DNA from: an uncultured Candidatus Altimarinota bacterium
GTDB lineage: Bacteria > Patescibacteriota > Gracilibacteria > BD1-5 > UBA2023
Assembly (NCBI GenBank): GCA_938036655.1
Contig: CALHQS010000049.1
Coordinates: 1 to 36,717 of the forward strand
Length of the DNA stretch: 36,717 bases
Direction of reading: 5' to 3'
The notes under the pieces were generated by a model that saw only the letters and a program-made list of their open reading frames with translations, made no database searches and was not told the origin of the DNA. Shown here one piece after another: positions 18,191 to 27,849 of the stretch. Each line of letters begins with the position of its first letter. Position 1 is the stretch's first letter. The translations under genes were made by a program, and so were the position numbers.

Positions 18191-18621
18191 TATTTGTTCA
18201 AGTCAGTAGTAATACCGATAGAACGAGCAGAACCAGCGATGATTTTCATTGCCTGTTCGATAGAGTTAGCATTCAAGTCTGGCATTTTCTGTTCAGCAAT
18301 TGTCTTAAGCTGATCCATAGTCAAATGACCAACTTTTGTTTTGTGAGATTCTTTTGAACCAGATTTTAGTTTCAAAGCATCCTTGATAAACCAAGTTGCT
18401 GGTGGCTGTTTTGTGAAAAAATCAAATGTACGATCTTCATAAATGTTGATCACTACTGGAAGAACCTTCCCCATCTGATCTTTTGTTTTATCATTGAATT
18501 GCTTACAAAATTCAGCAATCTGGATACCTGTAGGCCCAAGAAGAGTACCTACTGGAGGTGCTGGATTCGCTTGACCAGCATTGATTTGTAGTTTTACAAC
18601 GCGAGTTGGTTTTTTAGCCAT
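18190..18621 (-). CDS. rplK: Large ribosomal subunit protein uL11
   Basis: A 143-residue L11 of normal length. It opens MAKKPTRVVKLQINAGQA, then PAPPVGTLLGPTGIQIAEFCKQFN (N-terminal domain). The RNA-binding C-terminal domain has SGSKESHKTKVGHLT and ends with GSARSIGITTDLN. It helps form the GTPase centre of the 50S subunit. It is alone: no rplA, nusG or rplJ follows, unlike most bacteria. It contains no TGA. It has its own promoter and terminator. Confidence 0.97.
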   Translation of the reverse strand: MAKKPTRVVKLQINAGQANPAPPVGTLLGPTGIQIAEFCKQFNDKTKDQMGKVLPVVINIYEDRTFDFFTKQPPATWFIKDALKLKSGSKESHKTKVGHLTMDQLKTIAEQKMPDLNANSIEQAMKIIAGSARSIGITTDLNK

Positions 18622-18701
18622 AATAAAAATTTGAAAAGAATCGTTCTGAGTCGGGAAAATCAGAAAAATTCTGAATGATATAAACGTTTAGAAGCGAGAT
18701 T

Positions 18702-18730
18702 ATTATAACAATTTTTGAAAAAAATCAAGA
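18702..18730 (-). promoter_or_regulatory. Promoter and leader of rplK
   Basis: Minus-strand -10 TATAAT (18702-18707) with -35 TCTTGA (18725-18730) at 17 bp. The ~74-nt leader contains a short CAGAA/TTCTG hairpin (18661-18673). No other gene lies between rplK and the cardiolipin synthase gene (18622-18852). Confidence 0.55.
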
Positions 18731-18818
18731 GAATTTTTGGAAAAATTTGAAAATAAAAAATTTTTCGCATAGAATCAAGCAAAAGTCAAGGAAATATTTT
18801 TCAGACAATTTGGGATTA

Positions 18819-18846
18819 TTTGCAAAAATTCGAAAAAATATATAAT
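18819..18846 (+). promoter_or_regulatory. Leaderless promoter of cardiolipin synthase
   Basis: -35 TTTGCA (18819-18824), 16-bp spacer, -10 TATAAT (18841-18846), then 6 nt and the ATG at 18853. Transcription is expected to start at or next to the A of ATG. Confidence 0.55.
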
Positions 18847-18852
18847 TGGCGT

Positions 18853-20310
18853 ATGGATTTTATTAAAGACATTTTTATTTGGCTGATTACGATCGCATAT
18901 TCGGCACTTTTGATCTATACGACGATTCGAATTTTGCTCGAAAACGAGACGCATACGGGGCGCGCGGCAGTGTATCTGTATGCGATTTGGATTTTGCCCA
19001 TTTTTGGTTTTCTCATGTATTACGCGACGGGGACGAATCGGCGAAAGCAAAAAATCTACGGCGCAAAGCGCATCTTGGATGAAAAACAGCACCAAGAAGT
19101 TGTCAAAATTTTTCAAAATTCTCAAAAAACTGTGGCAGATTTTGAGAAAAAATTTCCAAAATTTTCTGGACTGATTCGGATTTTTGCGCACGAAATTATC
19201 AGTTCGAATAATAATCAAGTGGAGCTCCTTATTAATGGCGATGAGAAATTTGCAAAACTCAAAAAAGACCTTCTAAAAGCAAAAAATCATATTCATTTGG
19301 AATATTATATTTTTGAATCTGACCAGATTGGAAGTGAAATTATAGAGATTTTGATACAAAAATCGCGCCAATGAGTACAAGTTCGATTCCTCTACGATGC
19401 ACTGGGAAGTCGATATTTGAGCGAAAAAAAGATTGAGCAAATGCAAAATGCGGGCGTGGAAATTTTTCCATTTTTTGAACTCAAACCATGGAATTTTCTG
19501 AATCGAATCAATTATCGAAATCATCGAAAAATCGTCGTCATCGACGGAACAGTCGGATATGTTGGCGGTATTAATGTGTCTGATTTGTATGTGAACGCAA
19601 TTCCAACGCATCGCTACGGTCGTGATACACATCTAAAAATCGAGGGAAAATCGGTTTGGGATTTGCAGAGAATTTTTCTGTACGATTGGAATTTTTCGAG
19701 CGAGCAAAATTTGGATTTTGATGACCAATTTTTCCCAGATGATAACGAAAAAATCTATGGAAAGGCGCTCGTGGATTTTACAGCGAGCGGACCTGATTCA
19801 TCGTATCCAAATATTTTATATTCATTGCTCACTGGAATGGCGCTCGCACAAAAAGAAATTCTCATTACGACGCCGTATTTTGTGCCCAATCTTTCTTTTT
19901 TGGATACGCTCAAAATCGCGGTCCTCAGCGGGAAAAAAGTGAAATTGCTCGTTCCAAAAACGTATGATTCCAAAATTATTGAACTGACGACGCAGTCATT
20001 TTTTGGCGCACTTTTGGATGCTGGCGTAGAAATTTTTCAGTATCAAAAAGGCTTTATACATGCTAAAACCATCGTGTATGATCGCGAAGTTTCTGTGATT
20101 GGAACAGCTAATCTCGACAATCGGAGCTTTGATCTCAATTTTGAAGTCAATGCAACCGTGTACGATACAGACTTTTCACAAAAGCTCGCTCAAGAATTTG
20201 AAAAAGATTTGCAAGATTCGGAAAAAATCGATCCAAAAACCTGGAAAAATCGACCATTTCATCGAAAATTGCTTGGGAAAATTCTTAATCTTTTCGCGCC
20301 TCTGATGTAA
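18853..20310 (+). CDS. cls: Cardiolipin synthase, phospholipase D superfamily
   Basis: A 485-residue membrane enzyme that joins phosphatidylglycerol molecules into cardiolipin. Two N-terminal helices (residues ~8-30 and ~40-60) precede two HKD motifs: HRKIVVID followed by GYVGGINVSD, and HAKTIVYD followed by GTANLDNRSFDLNFE. IHLEYYIFESD, and TTPYFVP upstream of the second HKD, are also typical of ClsA. One TGA (19372-19374, after QKSRQ) is read as Gly. ATG 18853 fits the leaderless promoter; a TTG at 18820 lies within the promoter. The stop TAA is part of the terminator stem-loop. Confidence 0.95.
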
Positions 20311-20328
20311 ACTCAGAGGTTTTTATTT
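20299..20328. terminator. Terminator overlapping the cls stop
   Basis: CCTCTGA, 7-nt loop holding the TAA, TCAGAGG and a T-tract. It also overlaps the end of the convergent tilS gene. Confidence 0.8.
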
Positions 20329-21324
20329 CCAAAAAATCCAATTTCCTCGTCGCTCCAATTCCAAATTTTTAATTTTTCGCATACCGAACGAATTTTTTCC
20401 TTCTTTCAAAAAACGTAGAATTTCGCTAATTATAGCATCAGAAAGCCCAATCGTGCCATAATTTGCTATTTCAAAAATATAGGCGATAATATTTTTTTGG
20501 AAAAATTCTGACTGATTCAGAAAATCTTTCAGTGAAAAAATGGAAAATTCACGAGGATTTTCAGGAAATTTTTTTTGAAGAATTTCTTTAAAACGAGAAT
20601 TTTGAACTTCAAGCCACCATGATATTTCCTCATCCTGAACGGATTTGTGTTCCGAAACATATTCCAAAAAATTCGTAATCGCGCGACGATATTCGGGATT
20701 TATTTTTTCAAATTTTGGCAAGATTTCATGCCGCAAAAGATTACGCTGCAATTCGGTATCATCATTCGTCGCATCTTCTCGAAAAGGAATATTTTTTTCC
20801 TTTGCAAATGCCACAATCTCGGATTTTGTAAACGATAAAAGCGGCCGAAAAATATGCATTTGCTGTCATTCAATTTCCCAAAAATTCTCTTTTTTGAGAG
20901 TTGTGAGCCCACCAAATTTGGTGCCACGAATGAGATTAAACATCGCACTCTCAATGCGGTCATCAGCGTGGTGTGCCGTGCAAAGCGCATGAGCTTTATA
21001 TTTTTGATATATTTTTGCAAAAAATTGGTAGCGATATTTTCGAGCAGTAGCCTCAATGCTCATTTTTTCATTGCACGCCATTTCAGCAATATTTTTCGTT
21101 TCAGCTTCAAAAATGAGCGAATTTTCGTGGCAAAATTTTTCTACAAAAATCCGATCTCCATCAGAATCCGCGCCACGCAGCCCATGATCAAAATGCGCGA
21201 CAATAATAGCATTTCTCGGAAGTTGTTGCATCGCCAGATAGAGCAAAACCATAGAATCTACTCCACCAGAAACACCAATTACAAGAGGAATTTCCAGATT
21301 TTGAACAATATTTTTTGTTTCCAT
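20323..21324 (-). CDS. tilS: tRNA(Ile)-lysidine synthase
   Basis: 333 residues. It converts C34 of the AUA-reading tRNA-Ile to lysidine, so AUA is read as Ile. The PP-loop VIGVSGGVDSMVLLYLA is at residues ~14-31. IVAHFDHGLRG, ALCTAHHADDRIES and IRGTKFGGLTTL follow, then HIFRPLLSFTKSEIV. One TGA (20866-20868) in the stretch IE-G-QQMHIFRPLL is read as Gly. The C-terminal domain is short. It is convergent with cls; the stop is TAA. Confidence 0.94.
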
Positions 21325-21329
21325 ATTTT

Positions 21330-21644
21330 CTAAAAATTTTGCTGATTCAATTTTCGCACCAACCCCAAAAAATCATCATCAGGAGCGACTTTATTGAGAA
21401 TTTTTTTGCCACATTTTTCGCATTGATGCACAAGCATATCGCCCTTATTTTTCCGATAATCCGTACCAATCGGGCGCATAATTCCACCACAATCAGATGC
21501 GCGATCACCAGGAAATTCCGCATCCAAATGCAAAGAACAAAGACAAAACGGGCAATGATTGCGCGCAGAGCCCGTCGGATGTTTTGCAACACTTTTTCAA
21601 CAATTTTGACACACAAAATCTTCGTTTCGCATGATAAAGGCCAT
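21330..21644 (-). CDS. RNHCP-domain zinc-ribbon-like protein
   Basis: 104 residues. It has the signature RNHCPFCLCSLHLD and PGDRASDCGG of the RNHCP family, an upstream CQNCG (its Gly is TGA-coded) and a downstream HQCEKCGKK. Four Cys pairs suggest two zinc sites. The family has no known function. An ATG at 21668 overlaps the -10 box (TATAATG) and cannot lie on the transcript, so ATG 21644 (MAFIMRNEDF) is chosen; MRNEDF is also possible. Six bp separate it from tilS, so the two are probably co-transcribed. Confidence 0.85.
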
Positions 21645-21666
21645 ATTTTCAAAAAAAATTTTTGAC

Positions 21667-21694
21667 ATTATAAAAATTTTATAATATTTGTCGA
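21667..21694 (-). promoter_or_regulatory. Promoter of RNHCP-tilS
   Basis: Minus-strand -35 TCGACA (21689-21694), 16-bp spacer, -10 TATAAT (21667-21672). The prmC promoter has the same -35 and spacing. Confidence 0.6.
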
Positions 21695-21719
21695 ATTTTT
21701 TAAAAAATTGCACGATTTT

Positions 21720-21748
21720 TTGCAAAAAAGAATGTTTTGTGGTACAAT
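21720..21748 (+). promoter_or_regulatory. Leaderless promoter of the PilB-type gene
   Basis: -35 TTGCAA (21720-21725), 17-bp spacer, -10 TACAAT (21743-21748), 6 nt, then ATG 21755. Confidence 0.65.
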
Positions 21749-21754
21749 CAGAGT

Positions 21755-23122
21755 ATGACTGAAAATTCTGGAAAATATGACTTGCCAGCCGTTCTTGAAA
21801 CGCCTGAAAACACCTCAAATATCAAAAATGATGAGGATCTGCAAGCCAAAATCAACGAGGTTCAAACCAAAAAAGACGCTCATAGACAAAAGGAGCGATT
21901 TTTGGAATTGGAAAAAACTATTCACGATTTTCTCAAAAAACAAGACAGTGACAACGCGCTCACTATCATTACAAAAGGCGCACTTGCACTTGGCTCGTCA
22001 GATATTCACTACGATCAAAGCGAGCACGACACAAAAGTTCGTCTCAGAATCGATGGAGCCCTAGAAACCGTGGCCACACTTTCTCGAGCTGAATATAAAC
22101 TTTTACTGGAGCGCCTCAAATACAAGTCTGACCTCAAACTGAATATTCATCACATTCCGCAAGACGGAAAATATCGCATTTCTGATGATGCAGAAAAAAT
22201 TGATGTCCGCGTTTCAACGCTTCCTGTTCAGTATGGCGAAAATATGGTTTGTCGTATTTTGGATTCAAGCCGGGCGATTCCAAGTGTTGATGAACTTGGA
22301 TTTATGTGGACCGCAAAGCGTCAAGTTGAAAAATCTCTGAAAAAGAAAAATGGAACCATTCTCGTGACGGGGCCAACTGGTTCGGGTAAAACAACAACGC
22401 TTTATTCAATGCTTTCAACACTCAATACCACTGATCGAAAAATTATCACCCTCGAGGACCCAATCGAATACGAACTTCCTGGTGTGGTACAAAGTGAGGT
22501 GGACGATAAATCGGGTTATACTTATGGGAGTGGACTCAAAGCACTCATGCGCCAAGATCCAGATATTATTATGATTGGTGAAATCCGTGATTTGGATTCA
22601 GCAACCATCGCGATGCAGGCGGCAATGACGGGTCATCTCGTACTTTCAACACTCCATACAAAATCTGCTGGGGAAACCATCGAACGACTTATGAATATGG
22701 GCGTGCCAAATTATATTTTGGCATCGGGGCTCGATGTAATCGTTGCTCAGAGGCTTATTCGAAGGATTTGTCCGCATTGTCGTGAGGCATATGAAGCTGA
22801 CCCAAGCGAAGTAGATATTATTAAATATATGATGCGAGATATTGGAATTCCTGGACTCGCTAATCGCAAGAATAATTATACACTCTATCGCGCGAAATGA
22901 TGTGAACATTGCGGAATGACTGGTTATCAAGGACGAATCGGTGTGTATGAAGTGATGAATTTTACTGACGAAATCCGCACAAGTATCCGAAATGGTTCTA
23001 GCCCAAAAGAAATTATTGAAATCGCTCGAAAATGAGATTTGATGTTGATGCGCGAAGATGGTATTTTGAAGGCTATGCAAGGAAAAACGAGTCTTGAAGA
23101 ATTGTTTAAGATTATTGAATAA
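21755..23122 (+). CDS. pilB: Type IV pilus / type II secretion assembly ATPase
   Basis: A 455-residue hexameric ATPase of the PilB/GspE family. It has a charged coiled N-terminus (residues 1-65), then SSDIHYDQSEHDTKVRLRIDG, LVTGPTGSGKTTTLYS (Walker A), the Asp box LEDPIEYELPGV, and GLKALMRQDPDIIMIGEIRD (Walker B). TGHLVLSTLHTKSA (His box) and a four-Cys zinc motif (CPHC, CEHC) follow. Two TGAs are read as Gly in AK-G-CEHCG and ARK-G-DLML. The Cys motif and N-terminal domain favour PilB/GspE over PilT. No other pilus genes are in the window. It ends at a shared terminator; the stop is TAA. Confidence 0.93.
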
Positions 23123-23147
23123 AAAAATCCCGATTGGGATTTTTTTA
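23121..23147. terminator. Bidirectional Rho-independent terminator
   Basis: A-tract with ATCCC, 4-nt loop, GGGAT and a T-tract, between the convergent pilB and HTH genes and overlapping both stops. Confidence 0.85.
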
Positions 23148-23378
23148 TTTTGTACTATTTTCAGGATTTTCAATATTTTGTACAGACAAAATATCTCACG
23201 GCTCACAATCTAGCGCATCACAAATCGCTTCCAGCGTAGAAAATCTGATTGCCTTCGCTTTTCCTTGCTTGAGAATCGACAGATTCGCTTGTGTAATCCC
23301 AATTTTTTCTACCAAATCCATCAATTTCATTTTTCGCTTTGCAAGCATAACATCAAGATTGATGATAATTTTTTTCAT
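23145..23378 (-). CDS. Cro/CI-type HTH regulator, YozG-like
   Basis: A 77-residue DNA-binding protein. It has MIxxLDxxLAKRKMKLMDLVEKIG, then ITQANLSILKQGKAKAIRFSTLEAICDALDCEPGDIL, the pattern of short Xre regulators encoded next to DUF2975 proteins. The Gly in CEP-G-DIL is TGA-coded (23196-23198). It lies 1 bp after the DUF2975 gene. It is probably autoregulatory through the repeats at 23972-24036; this is inference. Confidence 0.93.
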
Positions 23379-23379
23379 A

Positions 23380-23901
23380 CTAAATCGTTAAATTATTTTC
23401 TTCGCTGAGTTTTTCATTTTTCTTTTTATAATGATATCCAACAAAAAATGATTCATACAAAATAATGATAAAAATCACGATAGGAACGACCACAAGGTGT
23501 GTTCCCAAAATCGCTAAAAATATAAAAAGTCCACTCAGATTTTGGATTATTTTTTTACTTTCAGGCCGAAAAATATCTCCTTCTTTTCCAAAAAGCGCCA
23601 ATTTTTTCAAAGTTTTAAAAACATAGAGCAATAAACCTCCATAAATCACGACATAACTTGTCAAGATTATCGTCACAATCGCAAGATGCGTGACACGAAA
23701 TTGAAAAACTCCAAATGCCAAATCATTTGAAATCGTAAAAGTATTCGCGCCAAAAATCGTCGGTTGAATATGAAAATAATGCATTCCTACGAATACAGCG
23801 AGCGCGAGCAAAGCCAGAATCATCATCACAAAAATCGTCCAATAGCCAATATTTGCAGCCCGATAAATCAGAGAAAATTTTTGCTCATAACAATGAACCA
23901 T
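23380..23901 (-). CDS. DUF2975 membrane protein
   Basis: A 173-residue protein with four predicted transmembrane helices (about 18-40, 68-92, 126-150 and a hydrophobic run at the end of that hairpin), FGKEGDIFRPESKKIIQNL between helices 3 and 4, and a charged C-terminus KKKNEKLSEENN. This layout, together with a YozG-like HTH gene directly behind it, is the DUF2975 pair. The pair is thought to sense a membrane or envelope signal, but there is no proof. The stop TAG sits 1 bp before the HTH start. Confidence 0.85.
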   Translation of the reverse strand: MVHCYEQKFSLIYRAANIGYWTIFVMMILALLALAVFVGMHYFHIQPTIFGANTFTISNDLAFGVFQFRVTHLAIVTIILTSYVVIYGGLLLYVFKTLKKLALFGKEGDIFRPESKKIIQNLSGLFIFLAILGTHLVVVPIVIFIIILYESFFVGYHYKKKNEKLSEENNLTI

Positions 23902-23946
23902 TTTTTCATAAAAAATTTTAGAAAAATAAAAACCTAGGATAGTGCG

Positions 23947-23972
23947 ATTATATTATTTTTATTTTTTGTCAA
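23947..23972 (-). promoter_or_regulatory. Probable promoter of the DUF2975-HTH operon
   Basis: Minus-strand TATAAT (23947-23952) and TTGACA (23967-23972), 14 bp apart, which is shorter than usual. A poor basal promoter that needs a regulator would fit this spacing. Confidence 0.45.
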
Positions 23973-24036
23973 ATAATTTTTATTGTTTATCAATAATTTT
24001 TTATTGTTTATCAATAATTTTTTATTGTTTTGTGTT
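23972..24036. repeat. Three 21-bp tandem repeats, operator candidates
   Basis: A unit of 20-21 bp is repeated three times. Each of the first two contains ATTGTTTATCAAT (23982-23994 and 24003-24015), an inverted repeat ATTG-N5-CAAT. The third (from 24024) is degenerate on one side. Centre spacing is 21 bp, two helical turns, so proteins bound to each would face the same side. The array begins at the -35 of the DUF2975-HTH promoter. Confidence 0.6.
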
Positions 24037-24047
24037 TTTTAGTTTTT

Positions 24048-24070
24048 AAAAAATCCCCGAGATGGGGAAA
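24048..24070 (-). terminator. Rho-independent terminator of the DsbA-like gene
   Basis: On the minus strand: TCCCC, 5-nt loop, GGGGA, T-tract, just after the TAA at 24074-24076. Confidence 0.8.
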
Positions 24071-24073
24071 TTT

Positions 24074-24844
24074 TTAATGAGTTGCTGGAGTAGAAACTAC
24101 GCCACCAACGCCGTTATCGCCAGTTGAAGCATTTTCATCAGAAGTTACAACTGGTTCTGACTGACCAGAAGTTCGCGCTGCATATGTTTCAAGGAATTCG
24201 CGAAGATTTTTCTGGAAAGTTGCTGTGCTGTTATCCGCAGGTGTAAAAGCACCGAGCGAAAGCGCTTGTCCGTCAAGCAAATATGTTGGCGTTCCAGAGA
24301 TTCCCAAAGAATTTCCAAGAGTCATATCAGCATCTACTTTTGCTTTATTTTCCTGATTATTTACACAAGCAGAAAATTTTTCCATATCCATACCAAGGCC
24401 ATTAGCCGCTGCGATACGATCCGCATCAGAAACAGTCGCTCCTCGCTTCGAAATTTCAAGAGCATAAAGTGCCTGATGATATGAACGATACGCGTTCTGA
24501 TCAGCCGCACAAAGCGCCGCATTCGCGTCTGCGTAGGCATTTTTATGAATTTGTGTCAATGGGAACTGACGATATTCGATTGTGATTTTTCCAGCTTCAG
24601 CCAATTCGTCCAACACTGGAGCAACTGTCTGATTAGAACTCTGGCACGCTGGACACTGAAAATCAGAGAAAACCTGAATGCGAGCTGCACCTTCGCCGTA
24701 AGTCACGGCACCATCAGTCGTTCGGCCAACAGTTGCCTTATCTTCGATAACCGTTGCGCCCGTCTGTGCTGGGTTTTGGGTTGTGGAATTTCCACAAGAT
24801 GCGAGCAAAAGTCCTGCCGCAATCGCGAGAACAATTTTTTTCAT
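24074..24844 (-). CDS. DsbA-like thiol oxidoreductase lipoprotein
   Basis: A 256-residue exported thioredoxin-fold protein. Signal peptide with lipobox (LLASC, residues ~15-19), so it is membrane-anchored outside. The catalytic site is FSDFQCPACQSSN and the cis-proline loop GISGTPTYLLDG. ALCAADQ and SACVNNQ give extra Cys. The fold matches the DsbA/DSBA-like group that forms disulfides in exported proteins. The tail after ~230 is Ser/Thr/Gly-rich. It is divergent from two Cys-rich exported proteins, likely clients. It contains no TGA codon. ATG 24842-24844 is chosen; upstream residues lie in the promoter. Confidence 0.92.
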   Translation of the reverse strand: MKKIVLAIAAGLLLASCGNSTTQNPAQTGATVIEDKATVGRTTDGAVTYGEGAARIQVFSDFQCPACQSSNQTVAPVLDELAEAGKITIEYRQFPLTQIHKNAYADANAALCAADQNAYRSYHQALYALEISKRGATVSDADRIAAANGLGMDMEKFSACVNNQENKAKVDADMTLGNSLGISGTPTYLLDGQALSLGAFTPADNSTATFQKNLREFLETYAARTSGQSEPVVTSDENASTGDNGVGGVVSTPATH

Positions 24845-24871
24845 AATCAATTTTAAAAATAAAGTGAAATT

Positions 24872-24899
24872 ATTATACGAGTTTTTGGATTTTCGCAAG
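24872..24899 (-). promoter_or_regulatory. Promoter of the DsbA-like gene
   Basis: Minus-strand -10 TATAAT (24872-24877) with -35 CTTGCG (24894-24899) at 16 bp. The leader ends in AAAATTGATT before ATG, identical to the end of the superoxide dismutase leader. Confidence 0.5.
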
Positions 24900-24917
24900 A
24901 AAAATTTTGAGAAAAAA

Positions 24918-24946
24918 TTGCTTTTTGGAGCAAAATAGAGTAAAAT
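24918..24946 (+). promoter_or_regulatory. Leaderless promoter of the exported-protein operon
   Basis: -35 TTGCTT (24918-24923), 17-bp spacer, -10 TAAAAT (24941-24946), 6 nt, ATG 24953. Confidence 0.55.
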
Positions 24947-24952
24947 ATCGCT

Positions 24953-26530
24953 ATGAATTGGAAACTATCCACAGCCACATTTTTGCTTGCTTTTTTTGCT
25001 ATTTTCAGCATACCTAATTCTCTCTCGGCGCAAGGCCTGGATTTTTATTCGAGAATTGATGATGCGGGCGATGCGATGGCGCAAAGTCTCACAAAACGAC
25101 ACTTGGAGGATTTTTCAAGTTTTCGAGAATTTGGAAAATCCTGTCGTGGTGAGGCAGCGTGGCTTGACGCCAAAAATATTGATCAGGATTTATTGGAAGA
25201 AATTTCTCGTGGAGAATTTAAAAAATTACAAGAACTCTATCACGAATCAACACAAAAATCACTTTCAGCCGATGAACTTGCAAAAGTCGCAAATTGTCTT
25301 TCAGATACATACGCGAACCTCAAAAATCGCGCTACCAACGAGCAAAACACACTGGAAGTAGCATCAGCGATTGGGATTTTTATGGACGGAAATACCAAAA
25401 ATTCAGATTTTGATATTGTGGCGGATATTGAAAAAATCAATGAAATTATTTTTACGAGCCATTCAAAATATGATGGCACAAAAAATAATGCTTCCAAACT
25501 GATTGACAATTTTTTGAAATGACACAAACCAAATGAATTGCGTGCAGATTCGGAAGTTCGTTCTGGAAGTGGAAACTCTCAAAATATCACTCAAACTGGA
25601 TCGCAAAATAATAATACTTCAAGCGGAAGTATCAGCGCGCAAACTGATACAAAAATCCCTCTTCCATGGCAAGAAACATGTACGCCAAGCGGATATCAGT
25701 CCATTGCGGTCAAAAATCTTGTAACCGAAGATTTTTTGCGAGACCTAAATTCAACTCTTCGTGGAAATAAAAATTCACAAAATAGCGGGCAGGATTATTC
25801 AGAAAATATCACGCGCACCCAAAGTCATTCTGGCGCACAAAACGGCCAAAATAATGAAAATCAAAGCAACGAAAAGTCAGATTTTTTCAACAAATTGCCT
25901 TGTAATGGGATTTTCTGTATCACCATTGGAACAAATATTCAATCGAAAAATTTGCTCGTCGGTGGTAGCAACAACGCGATTGAAACCATTCTTGATCAGC
26001 ATATCAAAAAAACAGAAAAAATTTCTTGGTCGGATTTGTCTGCACAGAAAATGACAAATAATAGTTTTCAGTTGCCATTTTTGAATATAAAATTTAAAAA
26101 TAAAGTTGCTGGTGGTGGCGTTTTTGTGCACAACACACCACAAATTACCAAAAAATTGGAAGAAGAAAATACACCCGAAAAACAAGAAGCAGAATTTGAA
26201 AAACTCTATCGTTGTGCCCTTCTGAGTGCAGGACTTGGAAGTGAGGAACTCAAAAATTCCTGAGTAACGGGTGGCGGATTTTTGCCAAGAAATGGCTCTA
26301 CAACAGAAAATCTGGAAAAAGCGACAATTTCTTTGAATGCACAAGATGAAGCGCAACTCAATCCAAACATTGATTGTCAGAGCGCAATTCCAGCGCAAAT
26401 GCGCAATCGTCATTATGCGGGATTTTCAACGCAAGTGAACGAAATTTCGGCTTTTACCAATGCGATGCTCGATATTATCAATCAAATTCTCGACACTGAA
26501 ACCAAGCTCGATAACGTTCCAGTTCGTTAA
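24953..26530 (+). CDS. Large exported Asn/Gln-rich protein, unknown function
   Basis: 525 residues with a clear Sec signal peptide (MNWKLSTATFLLAFFAIFSI..., cleavage after LSA). No known family recognised. A mostly helical part (~30-190) is followed by two low-complexity, Ser/Asn/Gln/Gly-rich linkers (about 203-230 and 272-311) that flank a compact middle with CTPSGYQSIAVKNL. The C-terminal half contains LPCNGIFCITIGTN, GGGVFVHNTPQI and SAFTNAMLDIINQILDTE. The mature part has seven Cys. Two TGAs are read as Gly. It forms an operon with the gene at 26546. The linkers suggest an extracellular modular surface protein; the role is unknown. The stop is TAA. Confidence 0.8.
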
Positions 26531-26545
26531 AAATTTCAAAATTGT

Positions 26546-27769
26546 ATGAAAAAAAATCTTTCCAAAATTCTCATTTTTCCCATTTTTCTGATAATTTTCG
26601 GAAATTTGAGCATGGAAAAAGCTTTCGCGCAGTCGTGTGCCATCGCGAGCGGACCGATTACAGAAATGACGGATTATGCGAAAAATTTGCAAAATGAACT
26701 TTCTGAAATTCTCAAAGATGCTCAATCCAAAAATCTGACTTGTGAGGGAAAAAGCAAGCCAGATGTCTCCAAAATTTTTGATGCCGCTCACGCAGAAATC
26801 TGGGCGCATGAGCAGATTAAAACGGATTTTTTGTACAGCACGCAGGTTGGATTCAAAAGCGATACAAAGCAAAGTGTTCGCCGCGATGAAAAATTTTTCC
26901 TCAATCTAGAAAAAAATGTGGAGGAAGTCGCGAAGCAATTGGCAGATATGTGTGCGCTCGATTCGACGCGAAGCAAGCATTTGCAGGAAATTATTATTGA
27001 AATCGAAACGCTACATACAGGTTTTCAAAAAGCAGCGCTTGGGACGCCAATGACGGATTTTGAGGGAATTCGTGAAAATAATGTCAAAGTTGCGGAAGCC
27101 GTTTCCAAAGCGTATCATCCAAGTCAGACAAATAGTTGTGAAAATAAAACCGAAAAAGAAAAAAGTGTTTTGGAGAGCCTCAAGAGCATTATGAATCTTG
27201 GTGCTAAAAAGGACGACGCTCTCTCGACTTGGCGAAAAGCTATTGCTCTTCTCAGAGGTGGTGGAAACGGACTTTCCCCTTCCGAATATGCACAACACCA
27301 GCGACAACTTTTGCAGGCCGAACTTTCGCGTCAAGGACTTTCGAGTAATGCTCAAAAAGTTATGTTGCAAAATTTTGATTGTTACAAGGCTAAAACCGCG
27401 CTCGATAATAATCCAGAAAATATCGCCAAAGCGCGCGCTGAGTGTCTTCAAATTCCTATAACTGGACTCGATAAATTATTTAATTTTTGGAATGGTTTTA
27501 CTTGGAAGACTGGTTCAAGTGATACTTTTGCCGAGCGACAAGCCGAACAAATCAAGCGAAAAACTCGCAGCGTCAATATTGAGACGATGTACAGCCAGCT
27601 CAATGCGCTCACTTCTGCTGAGCAAGATACGAACGATTCGACAACAAAAGGCCTCATTGATCTGCACGTTGATTTGCAAAACACGAATAATCTTCTCGAA
27701 AATCGCATTGCACCGATGCAACGAAATTGTATGAAATGACAGCCAGACATCACTGGCGGCTGTAAATAA
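26546..27769 (+). CDS. Exported Cys-rich helical protein, unknown function
   Basis: 407 residues: a signal peptide (cleavage after KAFA, residue ~28), then a predominantly alpha-helical, charged protein with eight Cys spread along its length (SCAIAS, LTCEG, DMCALD, NSCENK, FDCYK, AECLQ, RNCMK, GGCK). FNFWNGFTWKTGSSDTFAERQAEQIKRKTRS is a distinctive near-C-terminal stretch with aromatic residues. A TGA after NCMK is read as Gly and adds ten residues to the TAA at 27767. It starts 15 bp after the Asn/Gln-rich protein with no Shine-Dalgarno site. The even number of Cys and the DsbA-like neighbour suggest disulfides. I do not recognise the family. Confidence 0.8.
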
Positions 27770-27790
27770 ACCCAAAAGGGTTTTTATTTT
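27768..27790 (+). terminator. Rho-independent terminator
   Basis: AAACCC, loop AAAA, GGGTTT and a T-tract, directly after the TAA of the exported-protein operon. Confidence 0.8.
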
Positions 27791-27811
27791 TTGCAAAAAA
27801 TGCACGAAAAT

Positions 27812-27840
27812 TTCGACAAAATCAAAAAAATCTTTATAAT
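27812..27840 (+). promoter_or_regulatory. Promoter of prmC, near-leaderless
   Basis: -35 TCGACA (27813-27818), 16-bp spacer, -10 TATAAT (27835-27840). The ATG at 27850 would follow a leader of about 3 nt. Confidence 0.6.
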
Positions 27841-27849
27841 GCGCGGACT

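Noticed and set aside
23972..24036. CRISPR-like array
   Set aside because: Units are directly tandem with no unique spacers and only about 21 bp long; no cas genes are near. They fit operators better.
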